From Campylorhamphus procurvoides (taxonomy: Eukaryota > Chordata > Aves > Passeriformes > Dendrocolaptidae), in assembly GCA_013396655.1 (NCBI GenBank), contig WBMV01004771.1, positions 1 to 64,000 of the forward strand: a DNA stretch of 64,000 nucleotides. The letters run 5' to 3'. The position numbers were made by a program, and so were the translations under genes. The notes beneath the pieces are model-generated. The model was given only the letters and a program-made list of their open reading frames with translations. It did not search any database and had not been told where the DNA came from. Positions 22,901 through 35,600 of this stretch are shown piece after piece. Position 1 is the stretch's first letter; every line of letters begins with the position of its first letter.

Positions 22901-25194
22901 AAAACACCTACTAGTTTTAGAAGTAGGAGTATCACTCAAAAGAATCTTCATTTTAGACTAATTAATTTTTTTTTAAGCTTTAGAACAGCCTGGGGAGTTT
23001 GTGGGAACAAATACTTGGGAAACTGATGGAACTGTTGATACTGAAATTTAAAGCCAGCTCATACGAAGTAATTGAAGCCTGTGTGTTTCCTGCATGAGGA
23101 AGGAGAGTGAGGATTGTGTGAAAAGTCATTCTCTGCATGTGTAGGTGTACTGCATTGTAATACAGGATGCCTCCCTCAGCTCCATGCAACAAATTATTCC
23201 CAACTGATAGATAAGCATTTTTCTGATCTGCATTGGCATTCAAGCTGATCCAATTCCACGTGGCTGTTTCATCTTTGAGAGATCTGTAAGGCAGGGTCAG
23301 AGGTTGCATACATCTGTCCCTTTGTCCTCCTTACTTATTACAGTGGGTTCTCTCATTTTGACCCAAGATCAGTTCAGGAGTTCAATGCGTCAATGACGTG
23401 GATGCTCACAGGTGCTGGTGTGATGAATCAGAAGATTCATCTTTGGGGAAATGGCCCATATGTGGGACAAGAGTGCTTATTGTAGGGCTTTACTGCACAA
23501 ATAAGGAGCAATGGTGATGCATTGGACTGCAGGGAAGTAGGAATTTTAGGTGAAACTAGGGATGAAAAGCTTCTGATGGCTGCTACAAACTGCAGAACCG
23601 AGCACGTGGCTGGAAGTGGCAGGATAGCAGAGGAGGAGCTCTCCTGAGAGACCAGAAAGGCTTGCTGAGAGTGATTCTTAGGGGACAGGTTAGAAGAGGG
23701 CTATCAGACCAGAACAGCACTACTATTTAGGAATATTTATTCTTCCAAAGGCTAGAGAATTGGACAAGCTTGTGAGAAACAGGCTTTATTAAGAGATGTG
23801 TGGTATTTTAATGTGATGTGAGTATGCATTGGAAGCTTGAACTTACTGCCTCCTTTTTATTATTCCCAGTTTTTAAGTTAGAATTAAACTTTCTGAGGCC
23901 TGATATGTATTATGGAATAACAGAGTGATAGTCAGTTGAGCAATTTCAGTTGGAAGTAGAAAAAATGTCTGGGGTATGTATTGCCTTGAAAGATCTGGGC
24001 AAATATTTTCTGTTTCTTCAGTATCTGAACCTCCATGCACACAACTGGATTGTAAGGCCAGAATTTGCCTTTGGAAGAGTTTCTTGCAAAGTCATTACTA
24101 CCCAGGCTCAAAGTTTTGAGCCAGATTCAGTGTGTATTCTCACAGCATGTGATTCCTTTTTGTGTCTTTCTCCTTCCAAAATCTGTGAAAAGGCTTCTAT
24201 TGGTGTATTAACTGCTTGTTGATACATTATCTGGGGATAAATAATATTTCTGTTTAGAGGCTCTTTGGCAGTTTTTACTGTCTCTTAACTGAGGTTGAAG
24301 ATCATGGTCTCACTAGAACTCTTGCTTAGTCTGGTACCAATGAATTCAGAGAAAGAAGAGCTGAGCAGTTCTGGGAGAAGTAAACTCCCTCTTGATTCTT
24401 TGTATGATCTGCCAACCTGAATTCTTGGCTTGTCATGGCCTGAGGCCAATAACTTGATTTTCTTCCTCAGTTCTACCAAATTACCTCAGACAGTGACTGC
24501 TGTTTCTATGGTGAGACTACAGGAAATAGCAGGCATTAGGAGAAAGAATGAAGGAAAAAATGCAAAGAAATTGCTGAGTAGTTCATTTGTGTTTTATAGG
24601 TGCCTCCTTCTTACATTTTACATTTGTACTCTTGAGAACATACATGTACCTTTGTGTTTTGTGGAGATGTTCTAGCTGGGGATTTGGGTGCCTCAGCAGC
24701 CTTGCTTGGACACCAGTGGTGTCTGATGTCCTTACTAAGCTGTAGTATGGTCTGTAGCTTTTTACACAGTGATGGTAGAACATGGTGTTCTTGGGCCTTA
24801 CCAAAACAAACAGCATATCGTCTCCAGTGGGTTTTTGTTGAAATTTTTTTTTGTTTGTACAGTTAGTGTTCAGTAGCAGAATACTGATTGTTCTCAAGTG
24901 TGAGGACAAGGAGGTTTATGTTACCTCACCCTGCCTTGGAAGTGCCACAGCCATGTTACTTTGTTTAATAACACAGCCATAGACTAAGTGCCAGCCAGAC
25001 AGCAGAGGTATTCAGCTTTTGTCTCTGTTGCTTTTGGCCTTCTAACTTAATACAGCACTTTATTTTTGAGACTAGTTTAATAGGTGCTGCTGTTCAGCCC
25101 AGGTTTCTTCCTGCTTAGAAGGGAAGTATCTGCAGGTTCCTGGAGGAGGAATACAGAAGGAAGTCATGATATTTCACATTGTGAATGTAAGTTC
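16937..25194. other. Long noncoding stretch, probably 5' intron of CERS4 or intergenic
   Basis: These 8.3 kb hold no coding exon that I can recognise and no clear CR1 or LTR. A short AAAT/AGAT microsatellite lies at 17319-17341. The 130-codon plus frame at 20603-20995 and the 94-codon frame at 22014-22298 lie in GC-richer patches but have no domain or splice context. If the CpG spot is the CERS4 promoter, this would be its first intron. Confidence 0.45.
17319..17341 (+). repeat. AAAT/AGAT microsatellite
   Basis: About five units of 'aaat' pass into 'agataaatag'. Confidence 0.75.
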
Positions 25195-25690
25195 TTGGGG
25201 CTTCTTTAAAATTCAGGAGAAATTTGGGTAACTGCTTGGGAGGATCTCATTGGAGACTCTCCTGGCAGGCAAAGCGGGCCAGACAACTGGCTGATCTTCC
25301 CGGACAGCCTCCTCCAAGCGTGTGTAGTCCAACCCAACATGCCAAAAGGCAAAAAAAAAAAAGTAATAGGAAGCCAGCAGGGATGAACATGAACCTGTTG
25401 TTTGAGCTTAAACACAAAAAGGAAGCATCAAGAAGGTGGAAACAGGATGGATAGCCAGGAGGAATATAGAAGTGTTCATTGGGCATGAAATGATGCAGAT
25501 AGGAAAGCCAAAGCTCAGCTGGAGTGAGGGATGTGAAAGTACAAAAGGGCTTTGGAAAGTACATTAGCAGCAAGAGGGAGGCTAGGAAAAATCTAGGCAC
25601 ACTGCTCTGAGGACCTCCCAACCAAAGACACGGTGAAGCCAGAGGTACTCAGTGCCTTTTCTGGCCTTGTTTTTAGCTTGTTTTTACTGG
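25195..25690 (+). repeat. CR1 LINE, endonuclease/RT linker segment
   Basis: This matches the CR1 region before RT: 'gagactctcctggcaggcaa', 'agcgggccagacaactggct', 'aagccagcagggatgaacat', 'gagcttaaacacaaaaagga', 'gaaagccaaagctcagctgg' and 'gaggtactcagtgccttttc', in that order. It is an internal fragment lacking both CR1 ends, which is unusual because most CR1 copies are truncated only at the 5' end. An A-run (about 25350-25361) interrupts it. Confidence 0.85.
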
Positions 25691-28600
25691 GCAAAACCAG
25701 GGAGTTGTACTCATCCCCCTCAGTGAGGGATGATGGAGTAGGAAGAGCTGTCTGATTTGCATTCTGACGTGGGTGAGTGACATCAGTTGAAACCTGTGCT
25801 GTGGGTCATACCTGGCAGTCTGCTCAGGAGCCAGGCACTCAACAGGCAGAGCAGCCCAGCAAGGAAGAAGCTGGCAAGTGGAGCACAAGGTATGGAAGTT
25901 AGTATGTAATTTATGCTGGGTGAGGAAGATGTTCTTTGCAGATCTAGGTAAGCAAGTTCGTCTGCTTGCTGAGCTTTTATTTGCAGTTTCTAGTGTTTGT
26001 TTGGGCATTTCATGGTTTTTCTTGAACAGACTTCTCCCAAAAAATGTTGTATGTGGCAATTGTTGCCTTTGAAGAGAGTAGCACATGACCAGCAAAATGA
26101 ATTTGTTCATGGGTGGACAGCAGGCATGAAATACTTTGATAGGAAAAGTCAGCTGGTAGATCTAAGTGAGGAGAACATCTGAAAGGTAGGAAGTTGAGAT
26201 TAACTGGCAGTTGTGGAGAAACAAGGCTGCACAGATCATTTCAAATTTTCAGCTCTCTTCCAGAGAAGAGGATGTGGAGAACATAGTGTTGGTGATGATG
26301 AAGGGAAGGAGATTGTGGTTTTGTTTATTTTACTACTAGTCAGAGTTGACAGACAGTCTTATTTCAGTCTTATTTCATTCAAAAACAGACGGAGATTCTG
26401 CCAAAAGATGTAGTTTTAGGGGAAAAGGGCATGTAGAGTCACAAGAGAAAGAGCTGAGAAATACGGGGAGCAGAGGAGAAATAAAGCAGATTTAGCTGCA
26501 GGTAAAAAGAGGTTAAAAACAAAAAAAAAATCTGTCCATGTGATTAGAGATTCTGCAACAGTTACAGCCAGAGCAAGCAATTTTGTAATCATCTGCAAAG
26601 GAAGTTCAAAGAAATGGAGGTGTAGAGGCTGATGGGTTTTGGTAGGAATGTTACTTTGACAGGATTAGGACGTGTGCCAGGAGAGGTAGGTTCCATAGGT
26701 TGTTTGTGGACTGGAACTATAAGAAAAGGTTTAAATATTTTTTTATTCCCATGGGAGGACTTTCTTAGGCATTTTTCTTAATTGATAAATTTCAGCTGAA
26801 ACCCATGGACACACTATCCATCAGTGGTTAAATTTGCACGATAAGAAAAGCCTTAAAATGGTGAAGAACCAAGAGAGAGAGAGGAAAAGAGGGGGATCTC
26901 AGGCAAGGGAAGTGTTACAAATAAGATTATATCAGAAGGTGGGTATGACACCAGAATGGCTAATAGAGATGAGGAAATGAAAATGAACATATCAAAGCCA
27001 AAGTGAAATTTGAAAAGCTGAGTGTGTTCCCTTCAGGAAGAAGACTTTAGCTAACTAATCTCTGTCTCGGCATGCCGAAAGTGATGGTGCATGTAATGAA
27101 GAATTTTGGAAAAAAGATTTTTTTTGTCTATACATTTTACCAAATCTTTAGTGACAGTACTTGATACATGTTAGAAAAATTGTATGAAAGGTTTAAAAGA
27201 AGGAAAAAAAAAGAAAGAAAAAATCACCCAAGCAATTATAATCCTGCTATTGTGATGGTTAATGTGAAGGTTTTACGAAAAAAAGCCTCGGAGACAGAGA
27301 TTAAGAGATTAAACACAATATGGGTGTTCAAAAGATAGCCATTACCAATTTTAATCAGAGCTTTATTTGTTAATATTATGTATTTCTGCATTAAAGAGGT
27401 GCAATAAACTTCATGTCTGAACTGGTAACTTCTCTTGGCTAGCTGTAACAGGTAGTTTTAGTTGAAGTTGAAGACCTGAGGATTATGGGAATTACCAAAT
27501 ATATAAGAAATTGCCTAGAAATTGCCTATCAGGATTGAATCTACCCATGAAGTTCTTGACTAATTGATTTCTTAGCAAAATAAGCTAAAGGTTCAAATGC
27601 ATAATAGGCAGTGGAAACCCAAATTCAGGCAGTGTGGACCACAGTAGGACTGGAACACAATGGCTCTTCCAACCTGAAATAACAGGACCCTTTATAACTA
27701 TACGGAGGACTCGGTTTCTTAACTCCACTGCTTCTCAGGAAGATAGGACAAGCCTTTCCATTTTGGTCACAGCATATCAAGACTCAAGAGGCTTTTTTGC
27801 TTTTAATTAGCCTTAGCTCCATGGAAAAATAAAGCAACTTGGCTTGAAAAACAGCGTAACTGCATCCTTGTGGTGGTGTGCTTCCAGATTAACTAGTAAT
27901 TTCCCCCGTGGCAGTCCTGTACTGCTGATGGCTAATTACATCCTGGGAAAACTGGCTGTGCCAGGAAGGCTGCTGCAGGAATCCCTGTGCTGCTCTGGCA
28001 GCAAGGTTGTTAACATGATGCTGCACTTAATAAGACTTGGCAGACCTAAAGGGCCTGGCCCAGAGCCACTGCGGGGATGTTTGTACCTGTGCCATGGTTC
28101 TCTCACAAACCTGTATAATCCACCTGCAGACTATGGATCATGTCTGCTGTCATTAAGCACTCGAAGGCCTTTGTAGCCAGTTCGTTCCAAGATGGGTAAG
28201 CCATTTCACTCCCTGTTTAGTTTCCGCCCTTACCTGCTATATTCACATATGTACATTTACGTATTTGTGTACCTATATAGTAATGTTTAGCTTGGGGATG
28301 GAGTCTGTAAGTGAAGAAGCAGAATAATTCTTTGAAGACGTAAGCAAGTTAATGTTTTCTGGGTAGACCTGCTCAGCCATTTTACCTGTAAGACAAGGAG
28401 TAACCCCTTTAGCTGGATGCTGTGTTTCCTTTCAAACAGTTCTGCTTCGAAAGTGAAACCAAATATAAACCTGGCCCCAAGGGATTAAGTACAGTGGTGG
28501 TCTGTGGCTTAGGGTGCAGAGAGCCCTGCAATGCTGCTCTACTGCAGGTACTGTGGGTGCAGCAATTCCTGCTCTCCATCAGGAAAGGCAGGATTTAACA

Positions 28601-31044
28601 AAGTAAATAAAGTGGACAGGGCTGCTGAGCTGCACAGAGTCCAGTTGCTTCAAGACCTGTGTCTCCTCAAAGGAGGTCTGTGGGTTCCACATTGTGCCTC
28701 CCTTTGGTGTGCTACGGGCTCGGTAGGCACTGAATCCTTGTCCTCCCTGTCTCCATGGCATATCTGTGATACTTCTCTGTTCTTCATTTCATCCTTATAT
28801 GTATATTCTACAACCAGCTTAATGCTGTTCTTCCAGCATTTAGTATTTTGCTTGCTGTTTCTGAAATCTTTATGTTGATCTGATCAGTGTTTCCCACAGT
28901 TGTTTTTTTCCTCTGTTCTTGCTAAACTCTGTGTGAAGGGATGTCTTCTCTGTTATACCTGTATTCTGAGCTGAAGGGCTTTGTCCTGTATACTGTCACA
29001 CAGCTACAACTAACAGCACAGGATAGATGCTCTGTGAGCCGTAAAGAACTTCTGAGGAAGAAATGGGCCCACTTACACTTTTCTGTGGGTGTTTAAAGGG
29101 CCTTTTAGACATACCATTGTCTTCAGCTCTCCAGCAGCCTTGTCTCAGGAACTTGACCTGTGTAAATTGGAAAAGATACATAAGTTTCTTCATATCATAT
29201 GTACCCTTTTCTGTATTTTTGCAATGTATAAAGACAACGACAGAGATGAAGAAATATCCCAGGAGGGTGATCCTGACTGTATACATTTTCATGAGAGTAG
29301 GTTAGATAATGACTGTTTCCTTCCTTAGCACTTTGAATCTATATATTCACCCTAAGCAAATTGGAAGACCTGCTTTATATTCTCCCACAGAGAGCTGTCA
29401 GTAGAGTTCAGCTACTGTCCTCTACCAAGTGTGTTTTTGTGTTGTTGCCAGATCTATACCATTCTGGAGGGAGAATGCTGGGTTGTGTAACTGCAAGTTT
29501 GGCTGTGATGGCAACTTTCCCCAGCATGCCTGCTGTCTGCACAGTGGGAGAACTCTTTTCTGAAGTGGTGAGGCAGGGAGGAAGTGTAATTTTTCTCTGG
29601 AGTTCTCCTAGGTATTCCTGATCCTTTTCTGACTAGAGATGAGATTTTAACAGCTGAGGGAGTTTACCAATATTTTTGAGGTTGGTGTTTTTATGCCTGT
29701 AAAATTCTTTGTAACTCAGACAATTCTCTTAGATTATCTGACTTTTCTAAGCTGGTATCAGTACCTGCCTGAAGTGCACAAGCTGTTTTGGTGCAGCAGC
29801 ACCACACTTCTTTGTGACAGGATGTTGAATTCAGTGTAGGCTAGGCTTGTACAATTTGCTTCTACCCAGACACTTCGTGCTCTGAAAACATGGAGTTTTA
29901 TGCAGAAACATGCATTCACACAGTCTACAGGAGGTTTGGGGACATCCTGAAAGTATGGTTCACCGAGGCTTGGAGGATTGGCACAGCCACCCTGCCCCAT
30001 GGGCAGAGGGGTGTCCCACCCAAATGGAGCTGTACTGGTGAGCATCATGTTTACTGAGTAGTCTGAAAAGCTTTTCCTGGCATGTATATTTGTGTGCTTC
30101 AGCTAGCTCTGTCACCAGCAAGCCCTGTCATCAACCTCCATGGTCCTGGCTTCAGGTGTCTTTGCAAAGCACCAAAGGTGAGACGGGAAGGGAAGGGAAC
30201 TGGCATTAGAGGATCCTACAGCCCTGCCAGAGGAACAGGAGACAGGTATTTGGAAACAGATATTCCCACCTCCGAACAGCCTTGGTGGGGGCAGGTAGGT
30301 TATACTCTAGGCCCCAGAGAGCTGTAGAGACTCGAGATTTGGCAGGCAATTCAAAAACTGTTGCTTCCTGATTGTCAGGCTCTTAAAAGAGGATTTGAAG
30401 AGTTTGTAAACCCTGTTTATCTTCATTTTATGTGCCAGTGATTTTGTCCAGGCATTTCACTGGAAGGAGAGCTAGCAGAAGGAATGAAGAGCAGCCTGGA
30501 AGTGGGAGCAAAACAGCACTTTGCAGAGGCACAGAAGTTACACCAGAAAGAAAATAGCATTATTAGTGTCAAACTGAACTCTGGTAAAAGACCTGGATGT
30601 TCTTTTCAGTGCTAGTGAAGCCTTACTGCCACTTCTTTTGGTTGCAGTACTTCAGTATATCATGCTCTTGATTTTTAGGAGGTGTTTCTGTGTTGTGGGT
30701 TTTGGTATGAAAAGCTGAAATCAGGCAGCGCACAGAGAAGGAGAAAAATGTATATTTCAAAAGATGGTTTTCTTTTTCTTTGGGGAAAAATGGAAAGTGT
30801 TTTTCTGCTTTCTATATATGATATATATTTTTCTTTAAGTCATCAGGAAGTTTGCATCCGTTTGCTATCAATTACACATATTTTTGTAATCAGCTTTGTC
30901 ATGATACTGAATTGGCTGTGCATGTACCAGGAGAAATGAATCAAATTTGAATAAATAGGGTCCTGTTCTGCCCTGTTATAGTTATAACAAAAGATACATT
31001 GAGATGAATAGTAAAGTCCAAATCAAGAAGACATATTATTCCTT
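25691..31044. other. Noncoding stretch, nothing firmly recognised
   Basis: No coding exon was recognised. An A/G-rich run lies at about 27195-27225. The 110-codon frame at 27844-28176 ends in a GC-richer patch just before a donor-like 'gggtaag' at 28193. It could be a noncoding exon, but nothing confirms this. Confidence 0.45.
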
Positions 31045-31350
31045 CCAGTACCTGAAGGGGGCCTATAAGAAAGATGGAGAGAGACTTTTACAAGGGTCTG
31101 TGATGACAGGACAACAGGGAATGGCTTCAGACTGAGAGTAGATTTAGATTAGATATTAGGCAGAAATACTTCCTTGTGAGGGTGGTGAAGGCCCTGGCAC
31201 AGGTTTCCCAGAGCAGCTGTGGCTGTCCCATCCCTGGAAGTGTCCAAGGCCAGGTTGGACGGGGCTTGTAGCGACCCTGCCTGTGGCAGTGGAGAAGATA
31301 AGATGAGCTTCAAGGTCTCTTCCAGCCTGAACCATTCTATGATTCTGTGG
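31045..31350 (+). repeat. CR1 LINE 3' end
   Basis: The CR1 tail order is clear: 'agtacctgaagggggcctat', 'gggtctgtgatgacaggaca', 'cagagcagctgtggctgtcc', 'tccctggaagtgtccaaggc' and finally 'accattctatgattctgtgg'. It is 5' truncated, plus strand, with little decay. Confidence 0.9.
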
Positions 31351-32512
31351 TTATAATTCAGACAATATCCCTCAGACTCTGCAAAATTCTGGAATAAGGC
31401 AGATGTTCAGTTTAACTAACAGAGAAATTGCCTCTGAATTAAATATAACTTCAGAATCAAAGACTGATTCATTTTCGATTTGTTAGGCAGTTCTCCTTGC
31501 AGAAAATGGGCCAGGTCTTGGGACTTTGCTTGGAGAGAAGCTTTATGATACTTGGGTCAAACACTTAAACTGTGCTTTTTCCCTTGGTTTCCTGAGGTGG
31601 CGTTTCCAATGCACTGTTCCGATGATCGCAATGGGCATTTATACCCAGTTCCTCCTTCTTCTTCTACCAGCTTCCTTTTTCTGTGCCCACACAGAGTCTG
31701 TTTGACTTCAGAGCTTGTCCTTGGGGTGTTTGTTGTTCCCAGCTAAGAACAATCAGCCAGTTATGGATGGTGGTGCAGCTCATGTTTGTGTATGAGGCAG
31801 TTATCTAGCAACAGTATTTGTGTGTTGAATGCTTCATCACACCCATTCTACTGTCCTTTTTGCTGCTAAATTCGCTAATCACATATGCAAGTCCCACTTT
31901 CAGACATAGTCTTTAAAATTGCAATAAGAATCCAGCTTACCACCTTGCACAAAAATTCTTACCTGGTAGTACTTTCCTTAATAATGCAAAGCAAAAGATT
32001 GATTTTTTTAATTTTTTTTTCTTTTATAACATGAAGCCTCAGAATAATATTAATTATAGAGCATACATACACACACAGGAAGACCGTGGAATTACAGTGT
32101 GTAAATAGAAACAAACAGATTAAAACTAAAAAGTAAGTATATATAGGTAGAAAAGGAGAGCAGGCAGCCAGCCCTGGAGCAGAGTAGCTACATCCTCATA
32201 ATATCAATCTGTAGAAAGGAACCTATGAACCTGAGAAGCTTGAAACTAATGTTCTGTTGAATTCAGAGGCACTTATCTACATTTTAGCACTTTTGAGTTC
32301 TGTGCCAGGAGTCAGCATTCAGTGACCACCCGATAAGAATTTGTGAGCAGGTTATCAGTTCCTTGGGCAGTTCTGTGTCCCACAGCTCTTCTGCTTCGAC
32401 AGCCAGATGCAGCTTCAGCGAGGGTGTAATCCTTCCTTGGCTTCACTGGCTTGTGCTGACAGGTTTTACTGTGTGTGAGGCTGTCCTCATTTTATTCTGG
32501 TCTCCCTTCCAG
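31351..32512. other. Sequence directly upstream of the first CERS4 coding exon
   Basis: No repeat or additional exon was recognised. Its last bases form the polypyrimidine tract and AG acceptor ('ttctggtctcccttccag') of the exon at 32513. Confidence 0.5.
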
Positions 32513-32686
32513 GATGGCTCGCTCTCTCTATGAGTGGCTGTGGCAGCATGAGTTCTGGCTGCCCCCAGGAATCACCTGGGAGGACATGCAAGAGTCTGAA
32601 GACATTCATTACCCTCAGCCTCGTGATCTTCTGCTCAGTATCCCTTTTGCTTTAATCTTGGTTGTCATTCGATGTGCCTTTGAAAG
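32513..32686 (+). CDS. CERS4: CERS4 coding exon 1 (residues 1-58, phase 2 end)
   Basis: The acceptor AG is at 32511-32512 and the ATG follows one base later. The exon encodes '[19 protein letters not shown]' and then the first membrane segment ('[19 protein letters not shown]'). The donor is AG|GTAAGT. An in-frame ATG at 32475 lies in the intron tract and is not used. Confidence 0.93.
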
Positions 32687-35600
32687 GTAAGTTGTTTAGT
32701 ACTGTTTGGGGTTTCTTAGGAAAAATGGTAGCAGTTTGGGTGCAGGAGATGGCTTTATTGTCTGTGCCAATGCATGACTGAAGAGATCACAAAGTCTGCT
32801 GAGGTACATTCTTTTCAGCCCTGTGTACTGGCTGAAAAAGTGTGTTGAATACAGAGTACAAGCCCTACCCTTAAGGTTTAATTGCAAGCAATGTGACTTC
32901 CTACACTTAAAACAGGTCACCCTAGATGAGGTTTATGTGTCTGTTTTTGAAGGCAGACATGCTGGTTTGTGTGTGTGTTGCATAGTACTTGCTGTTACCG
33001 GGCTGAGTGCAGCAGAAATCATGTTTAGACTATATCATGCTGTTAAGTCTCCTTTATCTTGGGTAATGGGAATCTGGAGTATCGTACCTGACAGACAAGC
33101 CAGAATAAGATGTATCAGATTAGGCTGAGCCCTCTGCCCTCAGCATCAGCCCTGCACAGCCACACAGATAGGTGTGTGGCACTGACCACTGCCCTCCGCT
33201 GCCATGGAGACACATTTGTTGCAGCTCCTTCTGGCTTGACCTTTTAGTGCTGGGCTGCCAGGATTTCTCATCCTCCTCTCCTTCTGCTACCAGACCTGCT
33301 TTTGGGGCTGCTTTTTGCAAACTTTTTGCAAAATCTGTGATATCTTCCAGGTTCAGAACAAGAAGTTACTCTGACTTGAGGATCTTTCTGGTCAGAGCCA
33401 TTTGAGTGTTTTACGTGTTACACTTCAGGTCAGAAAACTGAGGGGGTTATGACATAGGTATAGCAAGGAATCCTGCAGGGATCATTATGTTTCACAAAGG
33501 TCCTGTGCTGGTGCCATTGCTCTTTGCAGTTTGATCAGTAGTTGATGTGGTCTGTGACACAGAGTGATTTGCTTACTTACTTACTATGCTTACGTACTTA
33601 CTATACGATTAACCATTGTCAAGACTGCAGAGCAAGTCCAATTTTGTGATTTTGAATACACTTTAAAGTGGTTTTCAATTTATTCAATAACCAGTACAAT
33701 TAATTTCTCTCTGAGGAGGTAATCTTCTGAAATAGTTTAGTCCAAATCTACAGTGGTTTTAAGTTTGGAAAGAGAGGGAAAACGACAGTTTAAAAAATAA
33801 TTTTATTCTTTTTTTTTTTTTAAAGTGGCTGCACAAGAAAATGGAAGTGGGCCTTTCTGTAGGCTAGAAAGGTGTTTATTCTGCAGAATCTCTGTGACAC
33901 AAGGGCAGCTTGGAAAAGCTTATAGAAGTTGAAACGATTCAGAGCTCTCCTGTGAGAATGTTTTTACACAGAAGTACTGGCTGTAATTTGAAGTGTTTTT
34001 TAAAAACCAAATGTGTGAATAATTCTTTAAATGATCATTTTAGGATGATACACAATTGGAATCCAAATATCTTCTTTGTAAACAATGTTTAGTGTGCATT
34101 TCATAAATTCCATGGATTTTATCCTGCACTTTCCTGGGGACATAGGCGTCTTGATTACCTCTACTGATGTGGGAACCAGGGTGCTCTAGGTAACCATTGA
34201 AAGAAGAGTGACTCACATTTCTTCCTTGCTGATGTGTAAGACATGGCTGGATCCCATACCCCAGTAGGCACTGTCGGTCAGTGGCACGGATGTGTCTGCA
34301 AGTGGAGATGGAAACTGGGCCCATGTCCTGCATTGACTGGCACTTGGCCAGTCCGTGGCTCCCCAGCATAAGACAGGGCCAGGAAGAAGGAGGAGCCAAA
34401 CCCTTCCCCATGGTGGCTCATGACAGGACACAGGGCAGTGGGCACGAATGGAAACACATGATGCTCCATCTGAACATATGAAAACTCTTCTTCACTGTGG
34501 TCGAACATTGGAGCAGGTTCCCCAGACAGGGAATGGAGTCTCCATCTATGGAGATCCACAACACTCAGATGGACACAGTCCCCCTCAGCCTGCTGGAGCT
34601 GCAGACTTGGGCTGGGTGGTCTCCAGAGGCCCCTTTCAGCATCCCTTCTGTGCCTCTGTGACTCTGCCCCTTTATTTGCGTTCTTCCTCCCACACCACTC
34701 CCAGTCAATCTAAATATCTTTTCCATCTGCTTTTAGATGCCGGTGGCCAGTTATACAGATTTTTAGCTTTCTCATCCAAGTGCTGCCTCAGCTGGGAGTG
34801 TTTCCACAGGCCTTGTCCTACTCATTAATTTTAAAGCTGTTTAGATTCACAGACTTCATTAAATAAAAGCTTCATGTCACACCCTTAGAAAAAGATAATA
34901 TCACAAGCCCGGGAAGCCTATAATCATAGCACTATTTTACCTATGCAAATTACAAGCCAGTGTTCTGAGCTGTATTCTTGTTTGTCCTAACTCTGAAGGC
35001 ATTTATTTCAGCATGACTTTTTCTCATTCTCAGTGGCTACTCTTTCATGTCCAGTTCATCTTGGAGAAGAAAGCTTCTCCTGGGAAGGCAAGGTGTGAAT
35101 CCAGCCCTCGGTTGTTTCATTATCTTATTTGTACGGTGGCACTAGTCCGCTTAAAATAATTTACACCAACTTTAAGAACTGCAGAAGGAAAGGATGCTTG
35201 TGTTATTTCTCGTTCTCTCTGCAGATAGTCTTGACTGTGTCTTGTTACACTTCTGCTCTTGGGTCCAAGATGAGTGGATGTAAGCAGTAGAGAAGTTTGT
35301 GTTTGGTGGCTATAGCTTGGCCTCTGGCAGTTTATTCTGCCCTCAGCTACCCTTAGCTATTACTTGCAGCTGTGCATTGGGTGCCAAGTGTTTCTCTCTC
35401 TAGGTAGCTCCTAGTGGGGCCTGTTTTGGGATTTTGGAAATGTTGTAATGTGTTCATGTCACTTAACTGTCAGAACTCCAGGAAAATACTAAGAGGCAGG
35501 AGAAGTCCTGAGGATTTGCTGTGATCCCTCATCCAGCAACTGCATCAGTCACTGTGCTGGGGCAAATGGTTTCATCCTCCATGTTTGGGCATTAAACCTG

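Noticed and set aside
27844..28176. 110-codon plus frame followed by a donor-like GGTAAG
   Set aside because: As a coding exon it has no recognisable protein and no acceptor support. At most it is a noncoding exon.
32475..32513. Upstream in-frame ATG for CERS4
   Set aside because: It falls in the polypyrimidine/acceptor region. The ATG at 32514 gives the family-typical N-terminus.
33570..33605. Short regular repeats as a CRISPR-like array
   Set aside because: A simple TTAC microsatellite in a vertebrate intron with no spacers. No CRISPR array exists in this window.
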